From Nocardiaceae bacterium (GTDB taxonomy: Bacteria > Actinomycetota > Actinomycetes > Mycobacteriales > Mycobacteriaceae), in NCBI GenBank assembly GCA_021372355.1, contig JAJFUQ010000186.1:1-60152 (forward strand): a DNA stretch of 60,152 bases, given 5' to 3'. Below are positions 15,702 through 25,907 of the stretch, piece after piece. The notes under the pieces were generated by a model. The model was given only the letters and a program-made list of their open reading frames with translations, ran no database searches and was not told the origin of the DNA. How positions within the stretch are numbered: position 1 is the stretch's first letter; each line of letters opens with the position of its first letter. The translations under genes were made by a program, and so were the position numbers.

Positions 15702-16847
15702 TCAGCGCACCCACCGCTTGCGGTTAGTCCACCCGACAAGATCGAAACGCCACCGGAATGGCCACGTGTGATGCACCGTATTGACGAGGACAGCACCGAT
15801 GCCGGTGACGTCGTCGTGGCTCGACAGCAGGGCCTGATTCTGTCGCAGTGGGGCGCGAAAGAACGCATCGAATGTCGCAGCCGACTGTTCGTTGGTGAGT
15901 CGTCCGATGCCGGCAAGTCCTCGCATGCGCATCCAGTAGACCGCGCGAGCGCGCTCGGTCCACAGTCGACGACCGGGATCGATGCCTTCTATCAGCGCTT
16001 CGACGACGGTGTCCGCCATTCGCAGTGACGCTGCGACACTGTAACCAGTGCAAGGATGCATAAGGCCACCGCGAGATCCGTACGGAAATGCCTGGCCTCC
16101 CCGTCGCCGTCGGGGAGGTGGCTGGTCCAGTGCGTAATGACAGGACTCGGCCTCCTCGTTGCCGGTGAGCTTGACCCTGTTGGCAACGAGCCGATTAACG
16201 ACGCGCCGACGAAGCTCGCGCTGGCTGAGGCCACCGGGAATGCCTTGGCATACCTCTTCGAAAAGCACCGTTCCGTCCCCGATCGGGACCGCGTAGAGGA
16301 AGGATGGTGGGTCGTCGTTGGTGGCGCCGTTCTGTTCACGCCAGTCCACGAGGATACATTCGCCGGGTGCGACGAACGGCGCCGCACGGTCCGCATCGAC
16401 GAAGATTCCATGTGCCCAAGCGGCGGGGCGCCGTCCCGGAGCAGGTAGGCCCCGCGCGTCGATCACGATTCCGGCTTTGATCGTCACTCCCGACGCCGTC
16501 CGAACATCGGTGGCCGTTAGGTCGACGACTCGATCGGCGACCACGCTTGCGGCGTCGAGTGGAAGTGCCTCGAACAGTGTGGCCTTGTCGAACATCACGT
16601 ATGGACGTGCGACGCGTCGCGCGCGGGGCGTATAAACGGTCGGCTCGAGAACCTGAGCTGCCACCACCGATTCCGGCAGCCATGTCGGAAGCTCGTCTTT
16701 CCATGCCCCATACGTCGGGGCCCAAATGCGATCCGGGTGCGGGTCGACGGCGGTGACTCGAAGCCCTGCTTGGATGCATCGGTGAGCGAGTCCTCGACCT
16801 GCTGGACCGAGACCGACGATGCAGACATCGGGAGGTGGAGTGGTCAA
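15702..16847 (-). CDS. Lycopene cyclase family flavoprotein (CrtL/CrtY-like)
   Basis: 381-residue FAD/NAD(P)-binding protein. The Rossmann motif VGLGPAGRG is at the N-terminus (residues 10-20). FLYAVPIGDGTVLFEE (about residues 205-220) is a strong match to lycopene beta-cyclases, which form the beta-ionone rings of carotenoids by an FADH2-dependent, non-redox cyclisation. It starts 4 bases after the hotdog gene stop. No crtE, crtB or crtI gene lies nearby, so lycopene would have to be made elsewhere, or the enzyme acts on another polyprenoid. Family membership is confident; the exact substrate is not. Confidence 0.82.
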   Translation of the reverse strand: MTTPPPDVCIVGLGPAGRGLAHRCIQAGLRVTAVDPHPDRIWAPTYGAWKDELPTWLPESVVAAQVLEPTVYTPRARRVARPYVMFDKATLFEALPLDAASVVADRVVDLTATDVRTASGVTIKAGIVIDARGLPAPGRRPAAWAHGIFVDADRAAPFVAPGECILVDWREQNGATNDDPPSFLYAVPIGDGTVLFEEVCQGIPGGLSQRELRRRVVNRLVANRVKLTGNEEAESCHYALDQPPPRRRRGGQAFPYGSRGGLMHPCTGYSVAASLRMADTVVEALIEGIDPGRRLWTERARAVYWMRMRGLAGIGRLTNEQSAATFDAFFRAPLRQNQALLSSHDDVTGIGAVLVNTVHHTWPFRWRFDLVGWTNRKRWVR

Positions 16848-16851
16848 CGGA

Positions 16852-17328
16852 TCAGGCGGGGGTCACCCATGTGGTGATCTGCGCGCGAACGACAACTTTG
16901 TCGTTCGTGTCGACCACCGAGACCGGCACAGCCACTTCCACCCCATTAGGGAGTGCGTCGAAGTCAGGTAGCTCCGGGAGCTTGGCGATTGCCCGCAGGC
17001 TCGTCTTCGCCATTCCGGTGTACTCAACGGTCATCGACTTGGGGATCCAGCGGTGACTCGTCGGAACGGTAGCTTCCATCAGCATGCCCATTGCGACTTC
17101 GGCCAAGTTGCAGGCGGCGATCGCATGGAACGTCCCGAGATGGTTGTGGATGCCGAACCACTTCGGTGCAGTCACCTCGCAGTGACCCGGTTCCATCACG
17201 TCCACGTGTGGCACGATGGTGCCGAAATACGGAACCTTGGCCACCATTCCGAGCGAGAAAAGTGCGTGACCGACCGCGTTGTCAGGGAGCTTCTTCCACA
17301 GCTTGTACGTGGCTGATGGCTTCGTCAT
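16852..17328 (-). CDS. Hotdog-fold thioesterase-like protein (DUF4442 type)
   Basis: 158-residue protein resembling the DUF4442/PaaI-like hotdog family. The centre shows the pattern HNHLGTFHAIAACNLAE typical of the hotdog helix, where acyl-thioester substrates bind. No catalytic residue can be assigned with certainty. It lies 15 bases after the glycosyltransferase stop and 4 bases before the cyclase, which makes a shared transcript very likely. It could hydrolyse acyl-CoA or acyl-carrier thioesters for a lipid modification in this operon. Confidence 0.72.
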   Translation of the reverse strand: MTKPSATYKLWKKLPDNAVGHALFSLGMVAKVPYFGTIVPHVDVMEPGHCEVTAPKWFGIHNHLGTFHAIAACNLAEVAMGMLMEATVPTSHRWIPKSMTVEYTGMAKTSLRAIAKLPELPDFDALPNGVEVAVPVSVVDTNDKVVVRAQITTWVTPA

Positions 17329-17343
17329 TCCAACATCCTAGAT

Positions 17344-18228
17344 CTAAGCTGTTGACGAAGACCGAGCATGTCGCATCCGGCTTGAGGCGAGCGCGCGTCC
17401 CGTGAACCAGGCCACCCGGCGAACCCACTCATGGCCGTCTGTTCCGCCCAGTCTGCGGGGCGTGAGCGGGTTGTGGATTGCGAGCCAACCTATGGTCTGA
17501 GCCCACATTTCCGTGGTGATTTTCGGAAAGACGTCTCCGTACATCGCATTGAGGCGTTCGACCGATTCCCCCTCGTGAATGCCCTGGCCCCAGCAACCCC
17601 GCAATGTGTCGCGGAGCCGGTAGGCGAACAGTGCTTCCTCGACGAAATCGAACTTATATCCCTTCAGCTGTGCGCGGATGCTGAACTCGGTGTCCTCGAG
17701 ACGGGCAAACGACGTGTCCATGCCGCCCAATTCCTCGTACACATCGGTCCAGATCGCCGCGCTGCAGCCAGGCGCAATCCGAAAGGTAGGCGTACGGCCC
17801 TGCTCGGATAGGGTCGCCGCAGTCCTCTTCGGCGGGTTGAGGGAGGAGATCTCGCCCCCGCCGCCGACGATGTCGTTGGTCTGAGCGGCGGCGACCATTC
17901 GTTCGAGCCAGTGAGGTTTCACGACATCGTCCGCGTCGCAGAACGCGATCAGTTCACCCGAGGCGGCCGAAACACCGACGTTTCGCGCGTGCGCCGCCCC
18001 GGCTTTATCGGCGGAGGCGACAACGACCAGATTCAGTTCGTCTCGTAGGGGATGTCGACCGAGATACTCAGCAAGTCCGTCAGTAGATCCATTGTCGCTG
18101 ACGATGACTTCAACCGGCTTGTAGGTTTGCTTGCTCAGCCCGTCAAGTTGTTCGTCGATGAACTTGCGCGCATTGAAAGCAGCAATGACGACCGACACCG
18201 TTGGTGTCGACGGACGTGTCTCGTGCAT
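17344..18228 (-). CDS. Glycosyltransferase family 2
   Basis: 294-residue GT-A fold glycosyltransferase. The N-terminus has VSVVIAAFN and SDNGSTDG, the nucleotide-sugar binding segments, and CDADD (about residue 100) is the metal-binding DxD motif. There is no membrane segment, so it is probably cytosolic or peripheral. The ATG at 18228 has a GAAGGA site about 8 bases upstream. It is the first gene of the minus-strand unit and diverges from rpsJ. The sugar donor and acceptor cannot be read; a carotenoid, glycolipid or peptide acceptor would fit the neighbours. Confidence 0.85.
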   Translation of the reverse strand: MHETRPSTPTVSVVIAAFNARKFIDEQLDGLSKQTYKPVEVIVSDNGSTDGLAEYLGRHPLRDELNLVVVASADKAGAAHARNVGVSAASGELIAFCDADDVVKPHWLERMVAAAQTNDIVGGGGEISSLNPPKRTAATLSEQGRTPTFRIAPGCSAAIWTDVYEELGGMDTSFARLEDTEFSIRAQLKGYKFDFVEEALFAYRLRDTLRGCWGQGIHEGESVERLNAMYGDVFPKITTEMWAQTIGWLAIHNPLTPRRLGGTDGHEWVRRVAWFTGRALASSRMRHARSSSTA

Positions 18229-18260
18229 TCGGAGGTCCTTCCTGCGCAGGCATTCGGCCC

Positions 18261-18266
18261 ACTATA
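18261..18266 (-). promoter_or_regulatory. Candidate -10 box for the glycosyltransferase-to-ABC unit
   Basis: Read on the minus strand this is TATAGT, about 33 bases before the glycosyltransferase start. It matches the actinobacterial TANNNT -10 consensus. No convincing -35 box was seen. Confidence 0.45.
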
Positions 18267-18314
18267 TTTTGACTGAAGAACTGGGTCCGTCGCGGGCGGA
18301 ACCGAACCTGGGAT

Positions 18315-18343
18315 TTGAACAAGCGCCGCCCCTGGGGCATACT
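18315..18343 (+). promoter_or_regulatory. Promoter of the S10 ribosomal operon
   Basis: TTGAAC (18315-18320) and CATACT (18338-18343) are separated by exactly 17 bases, a good housekeeping-sigma match. Transcription from here would give a leader of about 230 bases before rpsJ. The 18229-18579 gap also holds the divergent glycosyltransferase promoter and no gene. Confidence 0.65.
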
Positions 18344-18349
18344 GTTCAG

Positions 18350-18579
18350 GTTGCCTGCGCCACGGTTACGCCGAAAGTCAGGCAGACAAGCAAGACCCGC
18401 CCAGGGAACAGCTATGTTCCAGGGGAGCGACACGCCCGACCGCGTGTACCGGTGAACCATGACAGCTGAACAGCGGCACAAGGCCGATACGGATTCATTC
18501 CGACGCGCGCCCTAACTGCTCTTCAGCAATGCGGTCATCACGACCGCACCCACAGACGGCTGGAAGAAGAGGACTAAGC
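18350..18579 (+). promoter_or_regulatory. Structured 5' leader of the S10 operon
   Basis: The stretch between the promoter and rpsJ has no convincing coding frame. It holds at least two small hairpins: 18405-18410 with 18415-18420 (6 bp, GGAACA stem) and 18530-18536 with 18542-18548 (7 bp, GCGGTC core). In many bacteria the S10 leader is the target for autoregulation by uL4. Whether that happens here is unknown. Confidence 0.45.
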
Positions 18580-18885
18580 GTGGCGGGACAGAAGATCCGC
18601 ATCAGGCTCAAGGCCTATGACCACGAGGCGATCGACGCGTCCGCGCGCAAGATCGTCGAGACGGTTACCCGTACGGGTGCCCGCGTGGTCGGCCCGGTGC
18701 CGCTGCCCACTGAAAAGAACGTGTACTGCGTTATCCGCTCGCCGCACAAGTACAAGGACTCGCGCGAGCACTTCGAAATGCGCACCCACAAGCGCCTGAT
18801 CGACATCCTCGACCCCACGCCGAAGACGGTTGACGCGCTCATGCGTATCGACCTCCCGGCCAGTGTCGACGTCAACATCCAGTGA
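18580..18885 (+). CDS. rpsJ: 30S ribosomal protein uS10
   Basis: 101-residue S10, first gene of the S10 operon; it acts in the 30S head and, with NusB, in antitermination. The GTG start at 18580 is chosen because it gives the family N-terminus [14 protein letters not shown] and the usual length; an upstream ATG in frame would add unrelated residues. The C-terminal region [10 protein letters not shown] is characteristic. Confidence 0.97.
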   Translation: MAGQKIRIRLKAYDHEAIDASARKIVETVTRTGARVVGPVPLPTEKNVYCVIRSPHKYKDSREHFEMRTHKRLIDILDPTPKTVDALMRIDLPASVDVNIQ

Positions 18886-18896
18886 GTGTGGAGCAG

Positions 18897-19562
18897 ATGA
18901 GCGACAACAAGACTCGCCCTGAGAAGGGCATCCTGGGGACGAAGCTCGGCATGACTCAGGTCTTCGACGCGAACAACCGCGTCGTGCCGGTCACCGTGGT
19001 GAAGGCCGGTCCGGCCGTCGTCACCCAGATCCGTACCAACGAGGTCGACGGCTACAGCGCGATCCAGCTCGCGTTCGGCGCGATCGACCCGCGCAAGGTC
19101 AACAAGCCGGTCAGCGGTCACTTCGCCAAGGCTGGCGTGACCCCGCGCCGTACGATCATCGAGCTCCGCGTCGCCGACGCCTCGCAGTACGAGGTCGGCC
19201 AGGAGCTCACGGCTGATGTTTTCGCGGACGGCGCATTCGTCGACGTCACGGGAACCAGCAAGGGTAAGGGCTACGCCGGTGTCATGAAGCGTCACGGCTT
19301 CAAGGGACAGGGTGCCGCTCACGGTGCGCAGGCTGTTCACCGTCGCCCCGGTTCGATCGGTGGCTGCTCGACCCCGGGTCGTGTTTTCAAGGGCGTCCGC
19401 ATGGCCGGACGTATGGGTAACGACCGCGTCACCACGCAGAACCTCACGGTCCACAAGGTGGATGTCGAGAACGGTCTGCTCCTCATCAAGGGTGCGATCC
19501 CGGGCCGCAACGGCGGAGTCGTGATCGTCAAGAGCGCAGCGAAGGGTGGTGCGCACGCATGA
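18897..19562 (+). CDS. rplC: 50S ribosomal protein uL3
   Basis: 221-residue L3, an early-assembly 23S rRNA binder near the peptidyl transferase centre. The signature [13 protein letters not shown] is at residues 10-25 and the loop [14 protein letters not shown] lies near residue 145. The ATG at 18897 follows GGAG by 3 bases; the in-frame GTG at 18882 overlapping rpsJ lacks a site. It overlaps rplD by ATGA. Confidence 0.96.
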   Translation: MSDNKTRPEKGILGTKLGMTQVFDANNRVVPVTVVKAGPAVVTQIRTNEVDGYSAIQLAFGAIDPRKVNKPVSGHFAKAGVTPRRTIIELRVADASQYEVGQELTADVFADGAFVDVTGTSKGKGYAGVMKRHGFKGQGAAHGAQAVHRRPGSIGGCSTPGRVFKGVRMAGRMGNDRVTTQNLTVHKVDVENGLLLIKGAIPGRNGGVVIVKSAAKGGAHA

Positions 19563-20227
19563 GCACGATCTCTCTGACCGTCAAGGCTCCCGGCGGCAAG
19601 ACCGAGGGCACTGTCGAGCTCCCCGCCGAGATCTTCGACGTGACCGCGAACATCCCGCTGATGCACCAGGTCGTCGTGGCACAGCTTGCCGCGGCTCGCC
19701 AGGGCACCCACTCCACGAAGACTCGTGGTGAGGTTTCCGGTGGTGGTCGCAAGCCGTTCAAGCAGAAGGGCACCGGCCGCGCCCGCCAGGGTTCGACCCG
19801 CGCTCCGCAGTTCGTCGGCGGTGGCACCGTCCACGGTCCGCAGCCGCGTGACTACACCCAGCGCGTGAACAAGAAGATGAAGGCTGCCGCTCTCCGCGGT
19901 GCGCTTTCGGACCGTGCACGCAACGAGCGCATCCACGTCATCACCGAGATCGTGGCCGGCCAGACCCCGAAGACGAAGGACGCCAAGACCTTCCTCGCGG
20001 AGCTGACCGACCGCAAGAAGACCCTGCTCGTCATCGGCCGCGAGGACCTCGCCGGCTGGAAGAGCGTGTCGAACCTGCAGGAAGTGCACGCGATCGCTCC
20101 GGACCAGCTGAACACCTACGACGTGCTTTACAGCGACGACGTCGTGTTCTCGGTCGAGGCGCTCAACACCTTCCTTCACGGCCCGTCGGAGTCGGCCCAG
20201 CAGCTGACTCAGGAGGAGAGCAAGTGA
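19559..20227 (+). CDS. rplD: 50S ribosomal protein uL4
   Basis: 222-residue L4, which lines the exit tunnel with its extended loop ([15 protein letters not shown], about residues 62-77). In several bacteria L4 also represses its own operon through the S10 leader. It starts by ATGA overlap with rplC and ends overlapping rplW as GTGA, so translation is coupled through this stretch. Confidence 0.96.
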   Translation: MSTISLTVKAPGGKTEGTVELPAEIFDVTANIPLMHQVVVAQLAAARQGTHSTKTRGEVSGGGRKPFKQKGTGRARQGSTRAPQFVGGGTVHGPQPRDYTQRVNKKMKAAALRGALSDRARNERIHVITEIVAGQTPKTKDAKTFLAELTDRKKTLLVIGREDLAGWKSVSNLQEVHAIAPDQLNTYDVLYSDDVVFSVEALNTFLHGPSESAQQLTQEESK

Positions 20228-20529
20228 CCACGATCGCCGACCCGCGCGATATCATCCTCGCTCCGGTCATCTCTGAGAAGTCCTACGGACTGATCGAGGA
20301 AGGTACCTACACCTTCCTGGTTCACCCGGACTCGAACAAGACGCAGATCAAGATCGCTATCGAGAAGATCTTCGGCGTCACGGTGACCAGCGTGAACACC
20401 GCAAACCGTCAGGGCAAGCGCAAGCGCACCAAGGCTGGCTACGGAACCCGTAAGTCGACCAAGCGCGCTCTCGTGACCCTGTCGGCAGACAGCAAGCCGA
20501 TCGAGATCTTCGGAGGGCCGGGTAACTAA
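20224..20529 (+). CDS. rplW: 50S ribosomal protein uL23
   Basis: 101-residue L23, the docking site for trigger factor and SRP at the tunnel exit. The start is the GTG overlapping the rplD stop. The family motif APVISEKSY is near residue 13, and the basic [15 protein letters not shown] loop is near residue 61. The stop shares a base with the rplB start (TAATG). Confidence 0.96.
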   Translation: MTTIADPRDIILAPVISEKSYGLIEEGTYTFLVHPDSNKTQIKIAIEKIFGVTVTSVNTANRQGKRKRTKAGYGTRKSTKRALVTLSADSKPIEIFGGPGN

Positions 20530-21368
20530 TGGCTATTCGTAAGTACAAGCCGACTACCCCAGGTCGTCGTGGCTCGAGCGTCTCGGACTTTGTCGAGATC
20601 ACTCGTTCCACTCCTGAGAAGTCGCTGCTTGCCCCCAAGCCGAAGACCGGTGGACGTAACGCCCACGGCCGCATCACCACCCGTCACATCGGTGGTGGCC
20701 ACAAGCAGCGCTACCGCATCATCGACTTCAAGCGAGTCGACAAGGACGGCATCCCGGCCAAGGTCGCGCACATCGAGTACGACCCGAACCGCACCGCACG
20801 CATCGCGCTCCTGCACTACGCAGACGGCGAGAAGCGCTACATCATCGCACCGAAGAACCTCGTTCAGGGTGCGCCGGTGGAGTCGGGCCCGACCGCGGAC
20901 ATCAAGCCGGGTAACAACCTGCCGCTGCGCAACATCCCGACCGGTACCACCATCCACGCGGTGGAGCTCCGTCCGGGCGGTGGCGCGAAGATGGCTCGTT
21001 CGGCTGGCGCTGGCATCCAGCTCCTCGGTAAGGAAGGCACGTACGCGAGCCTCCGTATGCCGTCGGGCGAAATCCGCCGCGTCGACGTTCGCTGCCGCGC
21101 CACCATCGGCGAGGTCGGCAACGCCGAGCAGAGCAACATCAACTGGGGTAAGGCCGGCCGTATGCGCTGGAAGGGCGTCCGCCCGACCGTGCGTGGTGTC
21201 GTCATGAACCCGGTCGACCACCCGCACGGTGGTGGTGAGGGTAAGACCTCTGGTGGTCGTCACCCGGTCAGCCCGTGGGGTAAGCCGGAAGGCCGCACCC
21301 GTAAGCCCAACAAGGCGAGCGACAAGCTCATCACCCGTCGTCGCCGCACCGGCAAGAACAAGCGCTAA
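20529..21368 (+). CDS. rplB: 50S ribosomal protein uL2
   Basis: 279-residue L2, needed for subunit association and peptidyl transfer. It begins [15 protein letters not shown] and contains the catalytic-centre region [15 protein letters not shown] (about residue 220), including the conserved histidine. The C-terminus RRRTGKNKR is typical. It is followed by an AGGAGG site for rpsS. Confidence 0.97.
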   Translation: MAIRKYKPTTPGRRGSSVSDFVEITRSTPEKSLLAPKPKTGGRNAHGRITTRHIGGGHKQRYRIIDFKRVDKDGIPAKVAHIEYDPNRTARIALLHYADGEKRYIIAPKNLVQGAPVESGPTADIKPGNNLPLRNIPTGTTIHAVELRPGGGAKMARSAGAGIQLLGKEGTYASLRMPSGEIRRVDVRCRATIGEVGNAEQSNINWGKAGRMRWKGVRPTVRGVVMNPVDHPHGGGEGKTSGGRHPVSPWGKPEGRTRKPNKASDKLITRRRRTGKNKR

Positions 21369-21383
21369 AGGAGGAGGTAAGAA

Positions 21384-21661
21384 ATGCCACGCAGCCTTAA
21401 GAAGGGCCCGTTCGTCGACGACCACCTCCTCGCGAAGGTGGATGTTCAGAACGAAAAGGGCACCAAGCAGGTCATCAAGACCTGGTCGCGTCGCTCGACG
21501 ATCCTGCCGGACTTCATCGGTCACACTTTCGCCGTCCACGACGGTCGCAAGCACGTGCCGGTGTTCGTCTCGGACGCGATGGTCGGACACAAGCTCGGTG
21601 AGTTTGCGCCGACGCGTACGTTCAAGGGCCACATCAAGGATGACCGGAAGAGCAAGCGTCG

Positions 21662-21665
<4 letters not shown>
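21384..21665 (+). CDS. rpsS: 30S ribosomal protein uS19
   Basis: 93-residue S19 of the 30S head, begins [15 protein letters not shown] and carries the [18 protein letters not shown] signature. A strong GGAGGAGG site lies just upstream. The stop overlaps the rplV start as ATGA. Confidence 0.97.
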
Positions 21666-22848
<1,183 letters not shown>

Positions 22849-22850
22849 CC

Positions 22851-23267
22851 ATGCTTATGCCCCGTCGGGTCAAGCACCGTAAGCAGCACCACCCGGACCG
22901 TACGGGTGCCGCCAAGGGCGGTACCCAGGTCACGTTCGGTGACTACGGCATCCAGGCCCTAGAGCCGGCTTACATCACCAACCGTCAGATCGAGTCGGCG
23001 CGTATCGCAATGACCCGTCACATCAAGCGTGGCGGCAAGGTCTGGATCAACATCTACCCGGACCGTCCCCTCACCAAGAAGCCTGCGGAAACCCGCATGG
23101 GTTCCGGTAAGGGTTCGCCGGAATGGTGGGTCGCCAACGTCAAGCCGGGTCGCGTGCTTTTCGAGCTGTCCTTCCCTAACGAGGAGACCGCTCGCGAGGC
23201 CATGCGCCGTGCGATCCACAAGCTGCCGTGCAAATGCCGCATCGTTACTCGAGAGGAGCAGTTCTGA
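22851..23267 (+). CDS. rplP: 50S ribosomal protein uL16
   Basis: 138-residue L16, which contacts A-site tRNA and 5S rRNA. It begins [15 protein letters not shown], with the family motif GYRG-like region at the tunnel side ([19 protein letters not shown]). [19 protein letters not shown] is the arginine-hydroxylation loop of the family. The stop touches the rpmC start. Confidence 0.96.
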   Translation: MLMPRRVKHRKQHHPDRTGAAKGGTQVTFGDYGIQALEPAYITNRQIESARIAMTRHIKRGGKVWINIYPDRPLTKKPAETRMGSGKGSPEWWVANVKPGRVLFELSFPNEETAREAMRRAIHKLPCKCRIVTREEQF

Positions 23268-23500
23268 TGGCAACGAGCACTACTACCGCCGGTGAGCTGC
23301 GCGAGCTCTCGAACGACGAGCTCGTGGCTCGCCTCAAGGAGTCGAAGGAAGAGCTCTTCAACCTTCGTTTCCAGATGGCAACCGGTCAGCTCGACAACAA
23401 CCGCCGTCTGCGCGTCGTGCGCCACGGCATCGCGCGGATCTACACCGTGATGCGCGAACGCGAGCTCGGTCTGGTTGCACCGGACGGTGACGTCGCATGA
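23267..23500 (+). CDS. rpmC: 50S ribosomal protein uL29
   Basis: 77-residue L29, located beside uL23 at the tunnel exit. The conserved segment [14 protein letters not shown] lies at residues 28-42. The ATG at 23267 is preceded by GAGAGGAG and overlaps the rplP stop; the longer in-frame start at 23228 lies inside rplP and is rejected. A short N-terminal extension ([10 protein letters not shown]) is present. Confidence 0.95.
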   Translation: MATSTTTAGELRELSNDELVARLKESKEELFNLRFQMATGQLDNNRRLRVVRHGIARIYTVMRERELGLVAPDGDVA

Positions 23501-23778
23501 GTGATGAAGGAAAGAATGTGACTGAGGTTCGCGGATCTCGCAAGGTTCGGATCGGCTACGTCGTCTCCGACAAGATGCAGAAGACGATCGTGGTCGAGCT
23601 CGAGGACCGGGTCAAGCACCCGCTCTACGGCAAGATCATCCGTCGCACCACCAAGGTGAAGGCGCACGACGAGAACGGCATCGCCGGTATCGGCGACCGC
23701 GTCGAGCTGATGGAGACCCGTCCGATGTCGGCCACCAAGCGCTGGCGTCTGGTCAACGTGCTCGAGAAGGCCAAGTAA
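23497..23778 (+). CDS. rpsQ: 30S ribosomal protein uS17
   Basis: 93-residue S17, a primary 16S rRNA binder with an OB fold. It has [20 protein letters not shown] and [11 protein letters not shown]. The start overlaps the rpmC stop by ATGA; a second in-frame GTG eight codons later is possible. It is the last gene of the S10 operon and is followed by a strong terminator. Confidence 0.95.
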   Translation: MSDEGKNVTEVRGSRKVRIGYVVSDKMQKTIVVELEDRVKHPLYGKIIRRTTKVKAHDENGIAGIGDRVELMETRPMSATKRWRLVNVLEKAK

Positions 23779-23796
23779 GCCGCGCCTGAGCAAGCA

Positions 23797-23833
23797 CAAG
23801 GCGCCTTCCGACCAAGGTCGGAAGGCGCCTTTG
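23797..23833 (+). terminator. Intrinsic terminator of the S10 operon
   Basis: A perfect 16-bp GC-rich stem (23798-23813 with 23816-23831) with a 2-base loop is followed by TT. It lies 19 bases after rpsQ and may also block read-through from the convergent acetyltransferase gene. Confidence 0.9.
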
Positions 23834-23885
23834 TGGTTCTTGGGGGAGTAGGGCTTGAAACCGTGACGCGGAGACGTTACGAGAA

Positions 23886-24578
23886 TCAGTCGGGCGTGGC
23901 GGCTGCATCGGGAGTCGTGCAGCCGATGCTCGCCGTGGTTCGTGCCCGGCGGAGTCGGCGAGACGAATGCGCGATGACCCGCGCGGGAATTTCCGGCGCG
24001 CCAACGAATTTTTCTTCCCGATCTGTCGGTCGTTCGTCGAGATCGCGTACGCGCTTTGCGGGGCTGCCGACGTATATCCCGTTCGGCTCACAGTCCTTGG
24101 TGATGAGGGAGTTGGCACCGATGATGCAACCTTCGCCGATAGTCACCCCCGGCATGATCACCGTTCCGGAACCAATCCAGGTGCCGTCGCCTACCAAAAC
24201 CGGCTTGGCAATTCCGGCGCCCGCCCGACGGTCTGGACCACCGAAGGCGTGCGTGGTCGTGAGGAAGCGGACATGGTCAGCGACAAAGACTTTTCGGCCG
24301 AGTCGAACTTCGGCGACCGTGTCGAAATAGCATCCGCAATTGATGAAGGAGCCCTCGCCGATGACCACCTTCTCCTCGCCGGATATCACGAAACCGTGAC
24401 TGATCAACACCTGCTTATCGGCCGCCACTCCGGCGCGGCGGAGGACTCGTGCGCGAGCGAAGCCTCCTACGAGAGGTGTATTCGCCAGCCAAACCCAAAA
24501 GTGTTGTTGCTGGCGGAAATCGCCCACCGAAATCAAGCGGACGGATGCTGGCAAGACCTTCACGTTCGGTGCCTTCAT
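23886..24578 (-). CDS. Left-handed beta-helix acyltransferase (maltose/galactoside acetyltransferase-like)
   Basis: 230-residue hexapeptide-repeat acyltransferase. The central part (about residues 80-185) has repeated [LIV]-G-x4 turns, the H-FLTTTHAFGG segment, and the ending ITKDCEPNGIYVGSPAKRVR found in maltose/nodulation-type O-acetyltransferases, which move an acetyl group from acetyl-CoA to a sugar hydroxyl. The ATG at 24578 has a GGAA site 5 bases upstream; an upstream ATG at 24719 has no family-like sequence. The C-terminal 45 residues are low-complexity. Gene content suggests surface polysaccharide or glycolipid modification. It interrupts the ribosomal cluster on the opposite strand. 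Confidence 0.82.
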   Translation of the reverse strand: MKAPNVKVLPASVRLISVGDFRQQQHFWVWLANTPLVGGFARARVLRRAGVAADKQVLISHGFVISGEEKVVIGEGSFINCGCYFDTVAEVRLGRKVFVADHVRFLTTTHAFGGPDRRAGAGIAKPVLVGDGTWIGSGTVIMPGVTIGEGCIIGANSLITKDCEPNGIYVGSPAKRVRDLDERPTDREEKFVGAPEIPARVIAHSSRRLRRARTTASIGCTTPDAAATPD

Positions 24579-24788
24579 GCTAGTTCCGACCTGCGCTGGG
24601 TTTGCCGTAGTGCTACGAAGATCGAGGCGCAGATAACAGAACGGTATCGCAAATCGGGCAGAGCGTGCATCATCCGAATAGTCGACGGGAGACCCACCTT
24701 TCCAGACGTCGAGCGGCAACGATCCAGATGGTGAAGGCTGCTGTCTCTCGTTCGTGACTGTGAATTGGCCTGGTCTCAGGGTTCTGCA

Positions 24789-25700
24789 TCAACTCCACGC
24801 GCTCAGTGCCAATCGCGAGGTGAAGACTCTCGGAACTCCCGTGAGCGGGTCTGTGAACTCGAGGTGAGTGGCAAGTAGCTGCAGCGGGTTCGTGAAGTCG
24901 TCGAGAGGCCGGGGATCAAAGGTCGGGTAGAAGTCATCTCCGACGATAGGGACGCCGAGCCCGTGCATGTGGAGACGGAGTTGGTGTGTTTTTCCGGTCC
25001 GTGGCGTCAGGCGATAACGTCCAAGATCACCGCGTTGGTCGAGCAGCGCGATATACGTATCGCTATTTGGCTCGCCCGGGGCCTCGAAGGCCGCTAAAGA
25101 CCCGGGTCTCTTAACGATGTGGGTACGGACCCGTCGGGGAAAGCTTAGTTCCGGCGCAACGGGCGCCACGGCTTCGTAGTGCTTGACGATCCGGTGCCTC
25201 TCGAAGAGCGATTGATATGCGCCGCGGCACGTCGGATCAACGACGAACATGACAAGTCCGGCGGTCGCCCGGTCCAGCCGATGGGCCGGCGTCAAGTCGG
25301 GCAGATCAAGCGAGTGGCGCAGGCGCACCAGTGCCGTTTGGAGTATGTGCCGCCCGCGCGGAATGGTTGCCATGAAGTGCGGCTTGTCGGCAACGAGGAT
25401 CTGTGAGTCGCGATGGACGATTCCGATCTCGAACGGCACGAATGTCTCGTTCGGAAGATCGCGATGGAACCAGACTCGACCCATTGGTACATAGGGTGCG
25501 TCTGGAGGAATTGGTCCGTCGGCGTCGACGACCTCGGCGTTGTCCATCATTTGGGCGACACGCGGCGCGGGAACGTGGTCCGCGAGTCTATCGATGAGAA
25601 AGCTGCGGACCGTCGGCCAAGTGCCGTCGGCAGGCATTCTGATGCAGGCAGGTTCGAGACCATGGCGCCTCGGTAGGGGTGGCCGTGTGCATCGCCGCAT
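24789..25700 (-). CDS. RluA-family pseudouridine synthase
   Basis: 303-residue pseudouridine synthase. The motif HRLDRATAGL (about residues 155-164) carries the catalytic aspartate of the RluA/RluC/RluD group, and TGKTHQLRLHMHGLGVPIVGDD follows, as in family members acting on rRNA or tRNA uridines. The N-terminal S4-like part is short and divergent. The ATG at 25700 is used because earlier in-frame starts would extend over the rplN promoter. The target nucleotide cannot be told. It sits opposite the ribosomal operons, between the S10 and spc parts. Confidence 0.87.
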   Translation of the reverse strand: MRRCTRPPLPRRHGLEPACIRMPADGTWPTVRSFLIDRLADHVPAPRVAQMMDNAEVVDADGPIPPDAPYVPMGRVWFHRDLPNETFVPFEIGIVHRDSQILVADKPHFMATIPRGRHILQTALVRLRHSLDLPDLTPAHRLDRATAGLVMFVVDPTCRGAYQSLFERHRIVKHYEAVAPVAPELSFPRRVRTHIVKRPGSLAAFEAPGEPNSDTYIALLDQRGDLGRYRLTPRTGKTHQLRLHMHGLGVPIVGDDFYPTFDPRPLDDFTNPLQLLATHLEFTDPLTGVPRVFTSRLALSAWS

Positions 25701-25726
25701 CAGCTGAGTGTATGTCGTTTCCGGAT

Positions 25727-25756
25727 TTGGTTCTGACCTGCGTTTTCCCTTAGACT
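25727..25756 (+). promoter_or_regulatory. Promoter of the rplN (spc) operon
   Basis: TTGGTT (25727-25732) and TAGACT (25751-25756) lie 18 bases apart. The spacer and flanks (ATTTGG, TTCTGACC, TTTCCC, GTTGCGTG) are nearly the same as at the rpsH promoter at 29006-29035. It overlaps the 5' side of the divergent RluA gene's upstream region. Confidence 0.7.
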
Positions 25757-25907
25757 CGTGAAGTTGCGTGCGAGCGTCGAGCCCGCATTCTGGCCACAAA
25801 CCACCGTTGGGAGTTCTCAGCGGCATGTGTGCGCCCAGATAGCAATCGACCATGTCTGCTCGGGTCGGTAATCCGTGCAGGCGAAAAGTCCAGGTCAAGG
25901 AGACAAG

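Noticed and set aside
18350..18579. Known metabolite riboswitch in the S10 leader
   Set aside because: No recognisable conserved riboswitch core was found; only small hairpins are visible.
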